This document shows positions 17,250-26,446 of a DNA stretch of 64,000 nt, piece by piece. Made by a program: the position numbers and the translations under genes. The stretch is from NCBI RefSeq assembly GCF_001487105.1, contig NZ_LN913000.1, positions 62,001 to 126,000 on the forward strand, in the 5' to 3' direction. Source of the stretch: Mediterraneibacter massiliensis (GTDB lineage: Bacteria; Bacillota; Clostridia; Lachnospirales; Lachnospiraceae). Numbering within the stretch: the stretch's first letter is position 1; each line of letters begins with the position of its first letter. The notes under the pieces were generated by a model, which worked only from the letters and a program-made list of their open reading frames with translations, was not told where the DNA came from and made no database searches.

Positions 17250-17960
17250 ATGGCAAAGAACTTAACGGGTATACAGCATATATTGCTGGCCGAACAGGTA
17301 GAAGAACAAATTTATGAATATATCACACAGCAGGATTTAAAGAGCGGAGAACGTCTGCCAAACGAGTTTAAGCTTGCTGAGAAATTTGGGGTCGGCCGCA
17401 GTACGATACGAGAGGCGGTGAAACTCCTTGTTTCCCGTGGAGTACTGGAGACGAGGCGGGGATCAGGAACCTATGTGCAAAATCTTGTGCCCTCTGATCT
17501 GGATCCGCTGAATCTTAGAAACGTCGAGGATAAGGTGGCTTTGGCCATGGAGCTGGTAGACCTGCGTATGATATTGGAGCCGGGGATTGCGGAACTGGCG
17601 GCCTACAATGCTACCGAAGAAGAAATTCAGATACTGCTTGCGAAGTGTGATGATACAGAGGCACGTATACGAAATAAACAGCCATATATCCAGTCAGATA
17701 TTGCTTTTCATACACATATCGCGCTTTGCAGCAAGAACAAAGTGATCGAGCAGCTGGTGACGATCATTGAGACGGCAGTCATGATGTTTGTGAATGTGAC
17801 CCATAAACAGCTGAGAGACGAGACAGTCACTACGCACCGTGCGATCGCGGAGGCGATCGCCGAGCATGATCCGATCGGAGCGAGAGCGGCGATGACGATG
17901 CATATCACGTATAACCGCAGTCTTATAAAAGAGATACTGAAAAAGGAAAAAAGGGTATGA
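17250..17960 (+). CDS. GntR/FadR-family (FCD) transcriptional regulator
   Basis: This dimeric DNA-binding regulator has 236 residues. The winged helix-turn-helix is at residues 10-80 (GERLPNEFKLAEKFGVGRST, then IREAVKLLVSRGVLETRRGS). An all-helical FCD ligand domain spans about 95-225, with DIAFHTHIA providing metal/ligand residues. FCD regulators usually repress sugar-acid genes and release DNA when they bind the acid. It is directly upstream of an oxidoreductase / epimerase / GntP / dehydratase operon. A site matching the FadR-group consensus lies at 18019-18029. Confidence 0.88.
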   Translation: MAKNLTGIQHILLAEQVEEQIYEYITQQDLKSGERLPNEFKLAEKFGVGRSTIREAVKLLVSRGVLETRRGSGTYVQNLVPSDLDPLNLRNVEDKVALAMELVDLRMILEPGIAELAAYNATEEEIQILLAKCDDTEARIRNKQPYIQSDIAFHTHIALCSKNKVIEQLVTIIETAVMMFVNVTHKQLRDETVTTHRAIAEAIAEHDPIGARAAMTMHITYNRSLIKEILKKEKRV

Positions 17961-18018
17961 TAGTGAGAACGCTGGAGTTAGAGTTCCGAGTCAGGAACTC
18001 TTTTTCTTTGCGCAAAAG

Positions 18019-18029
18019 TAGTCAGACTA
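18019..18029. promoter_or_regulatory. Predicted operator of the FCD regulator
   Basis: The 11-base palindrome TAGTCAGACTA fits the TNGTNNNACNA consensus known for FadR-subfamily GntR proteins. It lies between the regulator gene and the sugar-acid operon. A half-site copy (TAGTCAGA) is at 18128-18135. Confidence 0.6.
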
Positions 18030-18151
18030 ATTTTATACTAGAAAAGGATAAAATATATCAAAAAATGCAAAAATTAGCGAAAAGTACTAAAATAAAGCGG
18101 CGGAAATAGGAGAAAAACAAATTTTTTTAGTCAGAAAGTAGAACGAATATG

Positions 18152-18173
18152 TGACAACTTGATATGACAACTT
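18152..18173 (+). repeat. Direct repeat TGACAACTT upstream of the sugar-acid operon
   Basis: Two identical 9-base copies (18152-18160 and 18165-18173) are spaced 13 bases apart about 65 bases before the oxidoreductase start. They could be part of a promoter or activator site. No consensus known to me. Confidence 0.3.
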
Positions 18174-18234
18174 TGAGATGTTATATTTTTTTTGAACAAT
18201 ATATATAACAGAATGAGAAAGGAAGGGAAAGGCA

Positions 18235-19314
18235 ATGAGCTTGAAAACAGGAATCATAGGCTGCGGAAAAGTGGGAGATTTTCATGCGAAGGCGTATGCG
18301 GGACTGGAAAATAGTACTTTTACTGCTGTATGTGACGCAAATTACGAGCGTGCAAAGGCTTTTGCGGATGCATATCATGTAAAGGCATACACAGATATTG
18401 CAGAGATGATCCAGACAGAACACTTGGACGTAGTCAGTGTCTGTACACCGCATCCGTTACATGCGAATCCGGCAGTCATAGCAGCAGAAAATGGTTGTAA
18501 TGTACTGATCGAAAAGCCCTTGGCTTCTACTCTTGCTGATTGTGATAAGATCATTGAAGCAGGCGACAAGAATCATGTGACGATCGGCACGATGGTACAG
18601 CGGCGCTTCTATCGTCCATGTATGCGTATCCATCAGGCGATCGAAGACGGCAAGATAGGCAAACCTGTGTTGGGCATGGTCACAATGCTCGGATGGAGAG
18701 ATGAGGCCTATTACCAGAGTGACGCATGGAGAGGCACATGGGATGGCGAAGGCGGCGGTGTGCTGGTCAACCAGGCGCCTCATCAGTTGGATCTGCTTCT
18801 GTGGTATATGGGGGATGTAGATGAGGTCTACGGCGTATGGAAAAATCTGAACCACCCATACATTGAAGTGGAAGATACGGCAGTGGCAGTCGTGAAGTTT
18901 AAGAGCGGCGCGATTGGAAATATCGTGACAAGCAACAGTCAGAATCCGGCGCTGTACGGAAAAGTACATATCTTTGGCGAAAATGGAGCCGGAGTCGGTG
19001 TGCAGACAGACGGAGGAGCTATGTTCATCGCAGGTATGTCTACGATCACAGAGCCGCCGTATAACGACTTATGGACGGTGCCCGGTGAGACAGAGATGCT
19101 GGAAGAGTGGAAGAAAGGGGACTGTGATTTCTTCAATAGTGTAGATTCCATGTATCATTACCACCGTGAGCAGATAGAAGACTTCCTAAAAGCTGTGGAA
19201 AATGGTACGAAACCGCTTGTAGACGCCAGAGACGGACGCAAGACAGTAGAACTGTTTACAGCGATCTATCGCAGCACAGAGAGTGGAATGCCGGTGAAAT
19301 TTCCGTTGAAATAA
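18235..19314 (+). CDS. Gfo/Idh/MocA-family oxidoreductase
   Basis: This cytoplasmic NAD(P)-dependent sugar or cyclitol dehydrogenase has 359 residues. The N-terminal Rossmann fold starts KTGIIGCGKVGDFHAKAY, and the family lysine sits in CNVLIEKPLAST. GGGVLVNQAPHQLDLLLW marks the C-terminal catalytic domain with its His. It is first in a four-gene operon with an epimerase-type barrel, a GntP permease and an IlvD/Edd dehydratase. That layout suggests oxidation of a sugar or sugar acid on the way to a 2-keto-3-deoxy acid. The precise substrate is not readable. Confidence 0.87.
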   Translation: MSLKTGIIGCGKVGDFHAKAYAGLENSTFTAVCDANYERAKAFADAYHVKAYTDIAEMIQTEHLDVVSVCTPHPLHANPAVIAAENGCNVLIEKPLASTLADCDKIIEAGDKNHVTIGTMVQRRFYRPCMRIHQAIEDGKIGKPVLGMVTMLGWRDEAYYQSDAWRGTWDGEGGGVLVNQAPHQLDLLLWYMGDVDEVYGVWKNLNHPYIEVEDTAVAVVKFKSGAIGNIVTSNSQNPALYGKVHIFGENGAGVGVQTDGGAMFIAGMSTITEPPYNDLWTVPGETEMLEEWKKGDCDFFNSVDSMYHYHREQIEDFLKAVENGTKPLVDARDGRKTVELFTAIYRSTESGMPVKFPLK

Positions 19315-19330
19315 AGAAAAGAGGAAGACT

Positions 19331-20191
19331 ATGTATACATCTTATAATGAAGCCTGCGGCAGAGACTGTTCAGATCTGATGACGGATCTGCAATTATGCG
19401 AGAAAGCAGGGATGGACTATATCGAGATCCGACTGGATATGCTCAGAGATTTTCTCAAAACGGGAACAATAGAAGAATTACAGAACTTTTTTGCAAAAAG
19501 CCATGTAAAGCCACATGCGATCAATGCTGTATATCTGCGTCAGGATTTTTTGAGAGAAGGACAGGAGGGAGCGGAGGATCCGGTTATGCAGGATTTCCTT
19601 TTATCCTGTGAAGTGGGAAAAGCAATCGGCAGCCATTATGTGATCATTGTGCCGCCGCTTGATCCAAGCGGAGTATTCACAGGCGATGTACAGGAGGCAG
19701 AAAAGGATTGTGTACGCATCCTCAAAAAACTTTCCCAATTGGCGCGTCCGTATGAAATGAATCTTTGTTTCGAGCTGGTGGGATTGAAAAAGAGCTGTGT
19801 ACGGACGATCGAGGCTGCAGACCGTATTGTACGAGCCGTGGATGAAGACAATGTAGGGTTTGTCTTTGACTCTTACAATATCTATCTATGTGGGAAATGT
19901 AATGATTTCTCCAAGATAGAAGAGGTACAGTCTGAAAAGATATTTGCCGTTCATCTGATGAGCGCGGATGACGTGCCGGAAGAAGAGATGGGACAGGATA
20001 AGCGCTGTTTCCCAGGTGAGGGAGTTGTCGATACAGACGCTTTTTTGAAGACTCTGAAAAAGGCAGGGTACAACGGGATGGCATCTGTGGAAACGTTCCG
20101 GCCGCAGTATTGGCAGCAGACACCCGAATGGGTGATCGAGAATGCCTACAGGACAGTATATGCAGCTTTGCAGAAAAATGACTGCCTGTAG
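19331..20191 (+). CDS. Sugar phosphate isomerase/epimerase (xylose-isomerase-like TIM barrel)
   Basis: This cytoplasmic AP-endonuclease-2-type TIM barrel has 286 residues. Metal-ligand motifs are visible in YIEIRLDM, LCFELVGLKKSC, GFVFDSYNIYLCG and AVHLMSADD, and it ends with MASVETFRPQYW. Members epimerise or isomerise keto sugars and inositol derivatives. It lies 16 bases after the oxidoreductase and 45 before the permease, in one operon. It would interconvert the product of the dehydrogenase, but this is inference. Confidence 0.82.
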   Translation: MYTSYNEACGRDCSDLMTDLQLCEKAGMDYIEIRLDMLRDFLKTGTIEELQNFFAKSHVKPHAINAVYLRQDFLREGQEGAEDPVMQDFLLSCEVGKAIGSHYVIIVPPLDPSGVFTGDVQEAEKDCVRILKKLSQLARPYEMNLCFELVGLKKSCVRTIEAADRIVRAVDEDNVGFVFDSYNIYLCGKCNDFSKIEEVQSEKIFAVHLMSADDVPEEEMGQDKRCFPGEGVVDTDAFLKTLKKAGYNGMASVETFRPQYWQQTPEWVIENAYRTVYAALQKNDCL

Positions 20192-20236
20192 AAGTATATA
20201 TAATTATCTAAATCAAGAAAGAGAGGAATTAAAAAA

Positions 20237-21670
20237 ATGACACCATTACAATTTGTGATCATGTTGGCCGTAGCCATTGTTATTTTGACGATACTGACGT
20301 TGAAATTCAAAATGCATCCGGTCATGGTACTGTTTCTGACCGCTACATTCTGCGGTCTTGCATCTGGAAAAGGAATCGTAGATACGTTTGCTTCCATAAC
20401 AGAGTATTTTGGTTCAACATTAGGCTCCATCGGTGTTATGATCATCTTTGGAGCGATCATCGCATCCGGTATCAACGATACAGGCGCTGCTACCAGTATG
20501 GTAAACTACTTTATCCGCCTGTTTAAAGGAAAATGCCTGGAGCTTGCTCCATCTTTGACAGGCTTCATCATGAGTATCCCGGTATTCGGCGATATCGCTA
20601 TCATCCTGAACGCACCGATCTCTGCAATCCTTGCAAAGCGTAAGAAAATGGGTATGCAGCAGGTGGCTCCTTTTGTCAACTTAGGTCTGACACTGACACA
20701 TGGACTTGTACCGCCTACACCGGGTATCCTGGCAGTATCTGTTCTGTTGGGCGCGGATATCGGTACAGTGATCATCTTGGGCCTGATCTGTTCTGTTATC
20801 TCTTTTGCAGTTGTATACCTTGGACTTCGTCCAATCTACGCAAAGAGCGAGTATGTAGCTCCATTGCCGCAGTATACAGAAGGAATAGAAGAAGTAGAAG
20901 ATACGAAAAATGTAGAAGCGCTGCTGATCAAAGAAGACAATGTTCCAAAATCTATCGCAGCATTTACACCACTGCTTTTGCCGGCAGTTATGATCGCGGT
21001 TGGTTCTATCGGTAAGTTATTCTGTGAAGAAGGATCTGGCTTATACACATTCTTTAACATTTTCGGAAACACGGTACTGGCCCTGTTTGTTGGTATCTTG
21101 GCTGTAGGCTTCATGGCGCTTGGACGTAAGAAGAAAGTCATTGACAAAGCAAATGAGGATGGAAATGGCTGTGCATTGACAGAAAAGAGCAGCTGGTTTG
21201 AGATTGTTATGAATAACTGGGTAGAGCGTGCGTTAAAGATCGCTATCGGCGCCCTTCTTATTACAGCTATGGGCGGCGCTATGGGCGGTATCCTTCGTGA
21301 AAATGAAGCGATCCAGACAATCGGAGAAATGATCGGAGGAAGCTCTTTCCCTGCACTTCTTGTACCATTTATCATGGGGGCGATCCTGATGACAGTATGT
21401 GGTTCTATGACAACAGCGTCAATGACAGCAGCCGGACTGATGGCTGGATTGATGCCGGTTCTGGGATTGAACCCAGTCGTTACAAGTCTTGCTATCGGAT
21501 GTGGTTCTATGGTAGGATGGCATGTAAATAACAGTGGATTCTGGATTTTCTCTTCACTGTATGGATTCAACGCGAAACAGGGACTCAAATATTTTACGAC
21601 AACAAATGCTCTTGGCGGAATCGTTGCATTTATTGTTTTAGCTATCCTGGTCATGGTAGGTATAGCGTAA
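20237..21670 (+). CDS. GntP-family gluconate/sugar-acid permease
   Basis: This integral membrane symporter of 477 residues has about 12 helices. Conserved GntP features are GAIIASGINDTGAATSMVNY, PVFGDIAIILNAP, GLTLTHGLVPPTPG and, near the end, GCGSMVGWHVNNSGFW. The family imports gluconate, idonate, glycerate or related acids with protons. Its place between the epimerase and the IlvD/Edd dehydratase makes a sugar acid the likely cargo. Confidence 0.88.
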   Translation: MTPLQFVIMLAVAIVILTILTLKFKMHPVMVLFLTATFCGLASGKGIVDTFASITEYFGSTLGSIGVMIIFGAIIASGINDTGAATSMVNYFIRLFKGKCLELAPSLTGFIMSIPVFGDIAIILNAPISAILAKRKKMGMQQVAPFVNLGLTLTHGLVPPTPGILAVSVLLGADIGTVIILGLICSVISFAVVYLGLRPIYAKSEYVAPLPQYTEGIEEVEDTKNVEALLIKEDNVPKSIAAFTPLLLPAVMIAVGSIGKLFCEEGSGLYTFFNIFGNTVLALFVGILAVGFMALGRKKKVIDKANEDGNGCALTEKSSWFEIVMNNWVERALKIAIGALLITAMGGAMGGILRENEAIQTIGEMIGGSSFPALLVPFIMGAILMTVCGSMTTASMTAAGLMAGLMPVLGLNPVVTSLAIGCGSMVGWHVNNSGFWIFSSLYGFNAKQGLKYFTTTNALGGIVAFIVLAILVMVGIA

Positions 21671-21706
21671 TAGGGAAATAAGGCAGGAGGTTTAGAAGAA
21701 AGACAC

Positions 21707-23455
21707 ATGGAATTAGTAAGTCAGAAAATGAGGAAGTTAGCTCCCGAATTAGATCCGCTGCGGATCGGAACAGGCTGGAAAAAGGAGGAGCTGGACAAAC
21801 CACAGATCATAATTGAAAGCACTTTTGGAGACAGCCATCCGGGAAGCGGGCATCTTGACAAGCTGGTAGAACAGGTACAGCGTGGTGTCCAGGATGAAGG
21901 AGGCAAAGGAGCGCGCTACTTCTGTACAGATATCTGTGATGGAGAGAGTCAGGGAACAGACGGTATTAATTATAGTCTTGCAAGCCGTGAGATCATTGCG
22001 GATATGATAGAGATCCATGAGAAAGCGACCCCTTTTGACGGCGGTGTTTTTCTTTCCAGCTGTGACAAAGGAATGCCGGGAAATCTGATGGGAATGGCGC
22101 GGGTCAATGTGCCGTCTCTGATGGTGACTGGCGGTACTATGAGCGCAGGACCTAACCTTCTGACTCTGGAGCAGCTGGGCATGTACAGCGCGAAATATGA
22201 GCGCGGTGAGATCGATGAGGAGACATTTAACTGGGCAAAATGCAACGCTTGCCCAAGCTGCGGCGCATGCAGTTTTATTGGTACGGCGTCGACTATGCAG
22301 ATCATGGCAGAGGCTTTGGGGCTTACTCTGCCGGGAAGCGCTCTGCTTCCGGCGACCAGCCCAGATCTGCTGGAATATGCGTACCGCGCCGGCAGACAGG
22401 CAGTGCGCCTTGCATTGGCAGGATTAAAGCCGTCTGATATTGTGACAGAGAAGAGCTTTGAAAATGCGATTCTCGTACATGCGGCTATTTCTGGAAGTAC
22501 GAATGCACTTTTACATATACCGGCGCTGGCACATGAGTATGGGCTGGAGATTACAGGCGAGACCTTTGACCGGCTGCACAGGGGCGCTCATTATCTTCTG
22601 GATCTGCGTCCGGCAGGACGCTGGCCGGCAGAATTCTTCTACTATGCAGGCGGCGTGCCGGCTATTATGGAAGAGATCAAAGATATGCTGCATCTGGATG
22701 TGATGACTGTGACAGGAAAAACACTGGGTGAAAATCTGGAAGAACTGCGTCAGAATGGCTTTTATGAAAAATGTCAGAAATGGCTGGAGCAGGCAAATGA
22801 GAAATATGGCATATCTCTGACGAAAGAAGATATTATCCGGCCTTACGATCAGGCAATCGGAACAGAAGGCAGCATTGCCATTTTAAAAGGAAATCTGGCT
22901 CCGGAAGGGGCGGTGATCAAGCATACCGCCTGCCCGAAAGAGATGTTTGAGGCTACACTGTATGCTCGTCCCTTTGACAGTGAGGAAGAATGTTTGGATG
23001 CCGTACTGCATCATAAAGTACAAAAGGGAGACGCGGTTATGATCCGATATGAAGGACCGAAAGCCAGCGGTATGCCGGAAATGTTCTATACATCAGAAGC
23101 AATCAGTTCAGATGCAGAACTGGGAAAAAGCATTGCCCTTATCACAGACGGACGTTTTTCTGGGGCATCTACAGGTCCCGTAATTGGACATTGCAGTCCT
23201 GAAGCAGCGGACGGCGGTCCGATTGCACTGGTAGAGGAAGGCGACCTGATCTACATCAACGTACAGGAGAGAAAACTGGAGATCGTAGGAATAAAAGGAG
23301 AACGCCGTACTCCAGAGGAGATCGACGATATCCTGGCAGAGCGCCGCGCAAAATGGACGCGCCGTGAGCGTAAGTATAAAAGCGGCGTACTTCGGATGTT
23401 CAGCGAGCATGCAGCTTCTACAATGAAGGGAGCATATCTGGAGTTTGATGATTAG
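21707..23455 (+). CDS. IlvD/Edd-family sugar-acid dehydratase
   Basis: This Fe-S dehydratase of 582 residues converts aldonic acids to 2-keto-3-deoxy acids. Cluster-ligand motifs are FCTDICDGESQGTDG, LSSCDKGMPGNL and CNACPSCGACSFIGTAST, and the C-terminal RFSGASTGP motif is present. The operon with GntP and sugar enzymes argues for a sugar-acid dehydratase, not the dihydroxy-acid dehydratase of branched amino acid synthesis. A start at 21707 follows AGGAGG at 21685-21690 plus a longer spacer than usual; the start is moderately sure. It ends the operon. Confidence 0.87.
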   Translation: MELVSQKMRKLAPELDPLRIGTGWKKEELDKPQIIIESTFGDSHPGSGHLDKLVEQVQRGVQDEGGKGARYFCTDICDGESQGTDGINYSLASREIIADMIEIHEKATPFDGGVFLSSCDKGMPGNLMGMARVNVPSLMVTGGTMSAGPNLLTLEQLGMYSAKYERGEIDEETFNWAKCNACPSCGACSFIGTASTMQIMAEALGLTLPGSALLPATSPDLLEYAYRAGRQAVRLALAGLKPSDIVTEKSFENAILVHAAISGSTNALLHIPALAHEYGLEITGETFDRLHRGAHYLLDLRPAGRWPAEFFYYAGGVPAIMEEIKDMLHLDVMTVTGKTLGENLEELRQNGFYEKCQKWLEQANEKYGISLTKEDIIRPYDQAIGTEGSIAILKGNLAPEGAVIKHTACPKEMFEATLYARPFDSEEECLDAVLHHKVQKGDAVMIRYEGPKASGMPEMFYTSEAISSDAELGKSIALITDGRFSGASTGPVIGHCSPEAADGGPIALVEEGDLIYINVQERKLEIVGIKGERRTPEEIDDILAERRAKWTRRERKYKSGVLRMFSEHAASTMKGAYLEFDD

Positions 23456-23489
23456 AGAAAAGTTCTTTTGGTAGGATATAGCGTATATT

Positions 23490-23536
23490 TTACAGACACT
23501 TACGGGAATGACAGCTGTGAGTGTCTGTTTTTTTGT
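23490..23536 (+). terminator. Terminator of the sugar-acid operon
   Basis: The arms CAGACACTTAC and GTGAGTGTCTG pair around a short loop and are followed by seven T's. Confidence 0.8.
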
Positions 23537-23594
23537 GCGTTCTGGGAATCAATTTGTGTAGGTGCGTGATAATAAAAGAAAAAGGAGTGCTGTT

Positions 23595-23804
23595 ATGGCA
23601 CAGATTAATATTAGAATAGAAGATGAAGTGAAAGCGAGTGCGGAAAGAACATGAAACGATATTGGCATGAGTATGTCTACGGCGATTAATGTATTTTTGA
23701 AAGCTGTAGCAAGAGAGCATCGGAGCCCTTTGGAATTGTCAGCAGAGCCCCTGAAAGGGAATTTATCGGGCTTTGGAATCGGTTATGACGAAAAAGTAGA
23801 ATAA
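23595..23804 (+). pseudogene. Broken RelB/DinJ-type antitoxin gene
   Basis: The reading frame starts MAQINIRIEDEVKASAERT, hits TGA at codon 20 (23652-23654), and continues in the same frame as NDIGMSMSTAINVFLKAVAR to a TAA at 23802-23804. The two parts together match the ribbon-helix-helix start of RelB/DinJ antitoxins over about 69 codons. One base substitution explains the loss. A good AAAGGAG site (23580-23586) remains. No RelE/YafQ-type toxin follows. If TGA were recoded the protein would be intact, but nothing suggests that here. Confidence 0.8.
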
Positions 23805-23816
23805 TTATAAAAAAGG

Positions 23817-23825
23817 TGGTATAAT
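23817..23825 (+). promoter_or_regulatory. Extended -10 promoter of gdpP-rplI-dnaB
   Basis: TG-G-TATAAT lies about 100 bases before gdpP, without a clear -35 box. Confidence 0.5.
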
Positions 23826-23922
23826 AGGAGCACTTGGCAGGAGACTGCCTGTATGGGGAGCAGCGGCGGACTTTGAAGAAAGGCGCCGGTAAAATGTCTG
23901 TACTTGAAATGAGGAAGGAACA

Positions 23923-25968
23923 ATGAAGAAAAATAAGATGCGTTTAAAAGGGCAGCTTAGGATGTATATGCGCTGGCCGCTGATCATGACGATCCTATTG
24001 CTTGCTATGGACATATGGATGTATGTGATAGACAAAAAAGCCGGAGTGATGCTGTCTATATTTATCATAATCTATTTTGTGATCGCAGGCGTGCTGTATT
24101 TTTACAATCGTTCTCTTATACTGGCTGATCTGATCCAGTTTTCTACACAGTATAAAGGCATACAAAATACACTTTTAAAGGAACTGGCTCTTCCGTATGC
24201 GATCGCATTGGAGGATGGAAGGATACTCTGGAAAAATGACAGCTTTGCGGCGCTTGTAGAGAGCAGGAAACGAGAGCAGTATTTAAATAAGATCATTCCA
24301 GAACTAAACAGAGGTGTGTTTCCTAAGGATGATATAGAGCACGTGGAACTGGAAGTTGCTTTTAAAGAAAGAAATTATCAGGCGGTACTTAAGAGAGTTT
24401 CGCTGGAAGGCTTTAGTAAAACAGAACAGCTGTTGCAGCTGCCGGAAGAAAAAGAGTATTTTATCGCCGTATATTTAAAGGATGTCACCGAACTGAATGC
24501 ATATATCAAGGAAAATGAAGAACAGCGGCTGATTGCCGGCCTGATCTATATTGATAATTATGACGAAGTGATGGAAAGTGTGGAGGAAGTGCGTCAGTCT
24601 CTATTGGTCGCGCTGATCGACAGGAAGATTAATAAATATATCGGAGATCTTGACGGTATTGTTAAAAAACTGGAAAAAGATAAGTATTTTATTGTCATTA
24701 AAAAGAAAAGTTACAGGCAGATAGAGGCGGACAAATTTTCTCTTTTAGAAGAAGTAAAACAGGTCAATATTGGAAATTCCCGCTGTGCGACTTTAAGTAT
24801 TGGGCTGGGATTAAATACTGCGACCTATGCGCAAAGTTATAATTACGCACGTGTTGCGATCGATCTTGCACTCGCCAGAGGCGGGGATCAGGCGGTTATT
24901 AAAGACTGCCGCGGCATTACGTATTTTGGAGGCAAGAAGGAGCAGACGGCAAAGAATACCCGCGTGAAAGCCCGAGTCAAAGCGGAGGCGCTAAGGGAAT
25001 TTATAGAAGCCAATGATCAGGTCATTGTCATGGGACATAAGATCGCCGATGCGGATTCTTTCGGCGCCTGCATGGGTATCTACCGTGCTGTCGTAAGTCT
25101 GGAGAAGAAGGCACATGTCGTCATCAATGAAGTGACAAGTTCTATTCGTCCGCTCTATGATGAGATCGCAGAGAGTCCGTCTTACGAGGATGATATTTTC
25201 CTGACATCCGAACAGGCGCTGGACTGCATTTCAGATAATACGATGGTTATTGTAGTGGATACGAATAAGCCGCAGATGACAGAATGTCCGGAACTTTTGA
25301 AGCGTTCCAGGATGACAGCGGTATTAGATCATCACCGGCAAAGCAGCAATATTATCGAGAATGCGGTATTGTCTTATGTGGAGCCGTACTCCTCGTCTAC
25401 TTGTGAAATGGTAGCGGAAGTACTGCAGTATATGGTAGATGATATTAGATTTCCGTCGGTGGAGGCGGACTGTCTGTACGCAGGTATTATGATCGATACA
25501 CGAAACTTTATGAACCGGACAGGCGTGCGCACATTTGAGGCAGCGGCTTTTCTCAGGAGATGCGGAGCGGATATTACGAGAGTACGTAAGATGTTCCGTG
25601 ATGACATGGCATCCTACCGGGCGAAAGCGGAGGCTGTCAGACAAGCAGAGGTATATCGGAAAGAATATGCCATCGCGGTATGCCCAAGTAATATAGACAG
25701 TCCTACCGTACTTGCGGCGCAGGCAGCGAATGAACTGCTGGATATAGGCGGCATTAAGGCATCCTTTGTGCTTACGGTATACGAAGGGAAGATTTATTTA
25801 AGCTGCCGTTCCATAGACGAAGTGAACGTGCAGATCATTGCAGAAAAACTGGGCGGAGGCGGACACATCAATGCTGCGGGCGCGCAGTTTGAGCATACAG
25901 ATATAGACGAGGCAGTCAGTGCCTTGAAAGAGACAATAGACCAGATGATTGAGGAAGGAGATATTTAA
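23923..25968 (+). CDS. gdpP: Cyclic-di-AMP phosphodiesterase GdpP
   Basis: This membrane-bound enzyme hydrolyses the second messenger c-di-AMP, which controls osmolytes and cell-wall homeostasis. Two membrane helices (about 20-70) are followed by a PAS-like domain (90-170), a degenerate GGDEF domain (180-310) and the DHH/DHHA1 phosphodiesterase (350-680). DHH motifs visible are [21 protein letters not shown] and VLDHHRQ, with [12 protein letters not shown] in DHHA1. The 681-residue length fits the family. The order gdpP-rplI-dnaB is conserved in Firmicutes. Confidence 0.95.
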   Translation: MKKNKMRLKGQLRMYMRWPLIMTILLLAMDIWMYVIDKKAGVMLSIFIIIYFVIAGVLYFYNRSLILADLIQFSTQYKGIQNTLLKELALPYAIALEDGRILWKNDSFAALVESRKREQYLNKIIPELNRGVFPKDDIEHVELEVAFKERNYQAVLKRVSLEGFSKTEQLLQLPEEKEYFIAVYLKDVTELNAYIKENEEQRLIAGLIYIDNYDEVMESVEEVRQSLLVALIDRKINKYIGDLDGIVKKLEKDKYFIVIKKKSYRQIEADKFSLLEEVKQVNIGNSRCATLSIGLGLNTATYAQSYNYARVAIDLALARGGDQAVIKDCRGITYFGGKKEQTAKNTRVKARVKAEALREFIEANDQVIVMGHKIADADSFGACMGIYRAVVSLEKKAHVVINEVTSSIRPLYDEIAESPSYEDDIFLTSEQALDCISDNTMVIVVDTNKPQMTECPELLKRSRMTAVLDHHRQSSNIIENAVLSYVEPYSSSTCEMVAEVLQYMVDDIRFPSVEADCLYAGIMIDTRNFMNRTGVRTFEAAAFLRRCGADITRVRKMFRDDMASYRAKAEAVRQAEVYRKEYAIAVCPSNIDSPTVLAAQAANELLDIGGIKASFVLTVYEGKIYLSCRSIDEVNVQIIAEKLGGGGHINAAGAQFEHTDIDEAVSALKETIDQMIEEGDI

Positions 25969-25969
25969 A

Positions 25970-26419
25970 ATGAAAGTAATTTTACTGCAGGATGTGAAAT
26001 CTCTTGGAAAAAAAGGAGAGATTGTCAATGTGAACGACGGATATGCCAGAAATTTTATTCTGCCTAAAAAAATGGGAGTGGAAGCTACAGGAAAGAACCT
26101 AAATGACCTGAAACTTCAGAAGAACAACGAGGAAAAAGTGGCAAAAGAACATTTAGAAGCTGCGAAGGAACTGGGGGCGAAGATAGCAGCGGGAAAGGTA
26201 ACACTGCAGATCAAAGTCGGGGAAGGCGGAAGAACTTTTGGCTCCGTATCCAGCAAAGAGATCGCAGCAGCAGCAAAAGAACAGATGGGACTGGATATTG
26301 ATAAAAAGAAGATTCAGCTCAAGGAGACGATCAAGATGCTTGGCACGCATATTGTGCCGGTGAAACTACACCCGCAGGTGACGGCGGAATTAAAGGTTGT
26401 TGTGACAGAGGAAAATTGA
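25970..26419 (+). CDS. rplI: 50S ribosomal protein L9
   Basis: This large-subunit protein has a compact N-domain ([31 protein letters not shown]), a long helix and a C-domain ([13 protein letters not shown]). The start at 25970 follows GGAAGGAG inside the gdpP end and gives 149 residues, the normal length. It is translationally close to gdpP (stop at 25966-25968). Confidence 0.97.
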   Translation: MKVILLQDVKSLGKKGEIVNVNDGYARNFILPKKMGVEATGKNLNDLKLQKNNEEKVAKEHLEAAKELGAKIAAGKVTLQIKVGEGGRTFGSVSSKEIAAAAKEQMGLDIDKKKIQLKETIKMLGTHIVPVKLHPQVTAELKVVVTEEN

Positions 26420-26446
26420 CAGGTACAGTAAGGAGATACATGCATT

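Noticed and set aside
21707..23455. Branched-chain amino acid gene ilvD
   Set aside because: The gene sits with GntP, epimerase and oxidoreductase genes, not with ilvB/N/C or leu genes, so a sugar-acid dehydratase is more likely.
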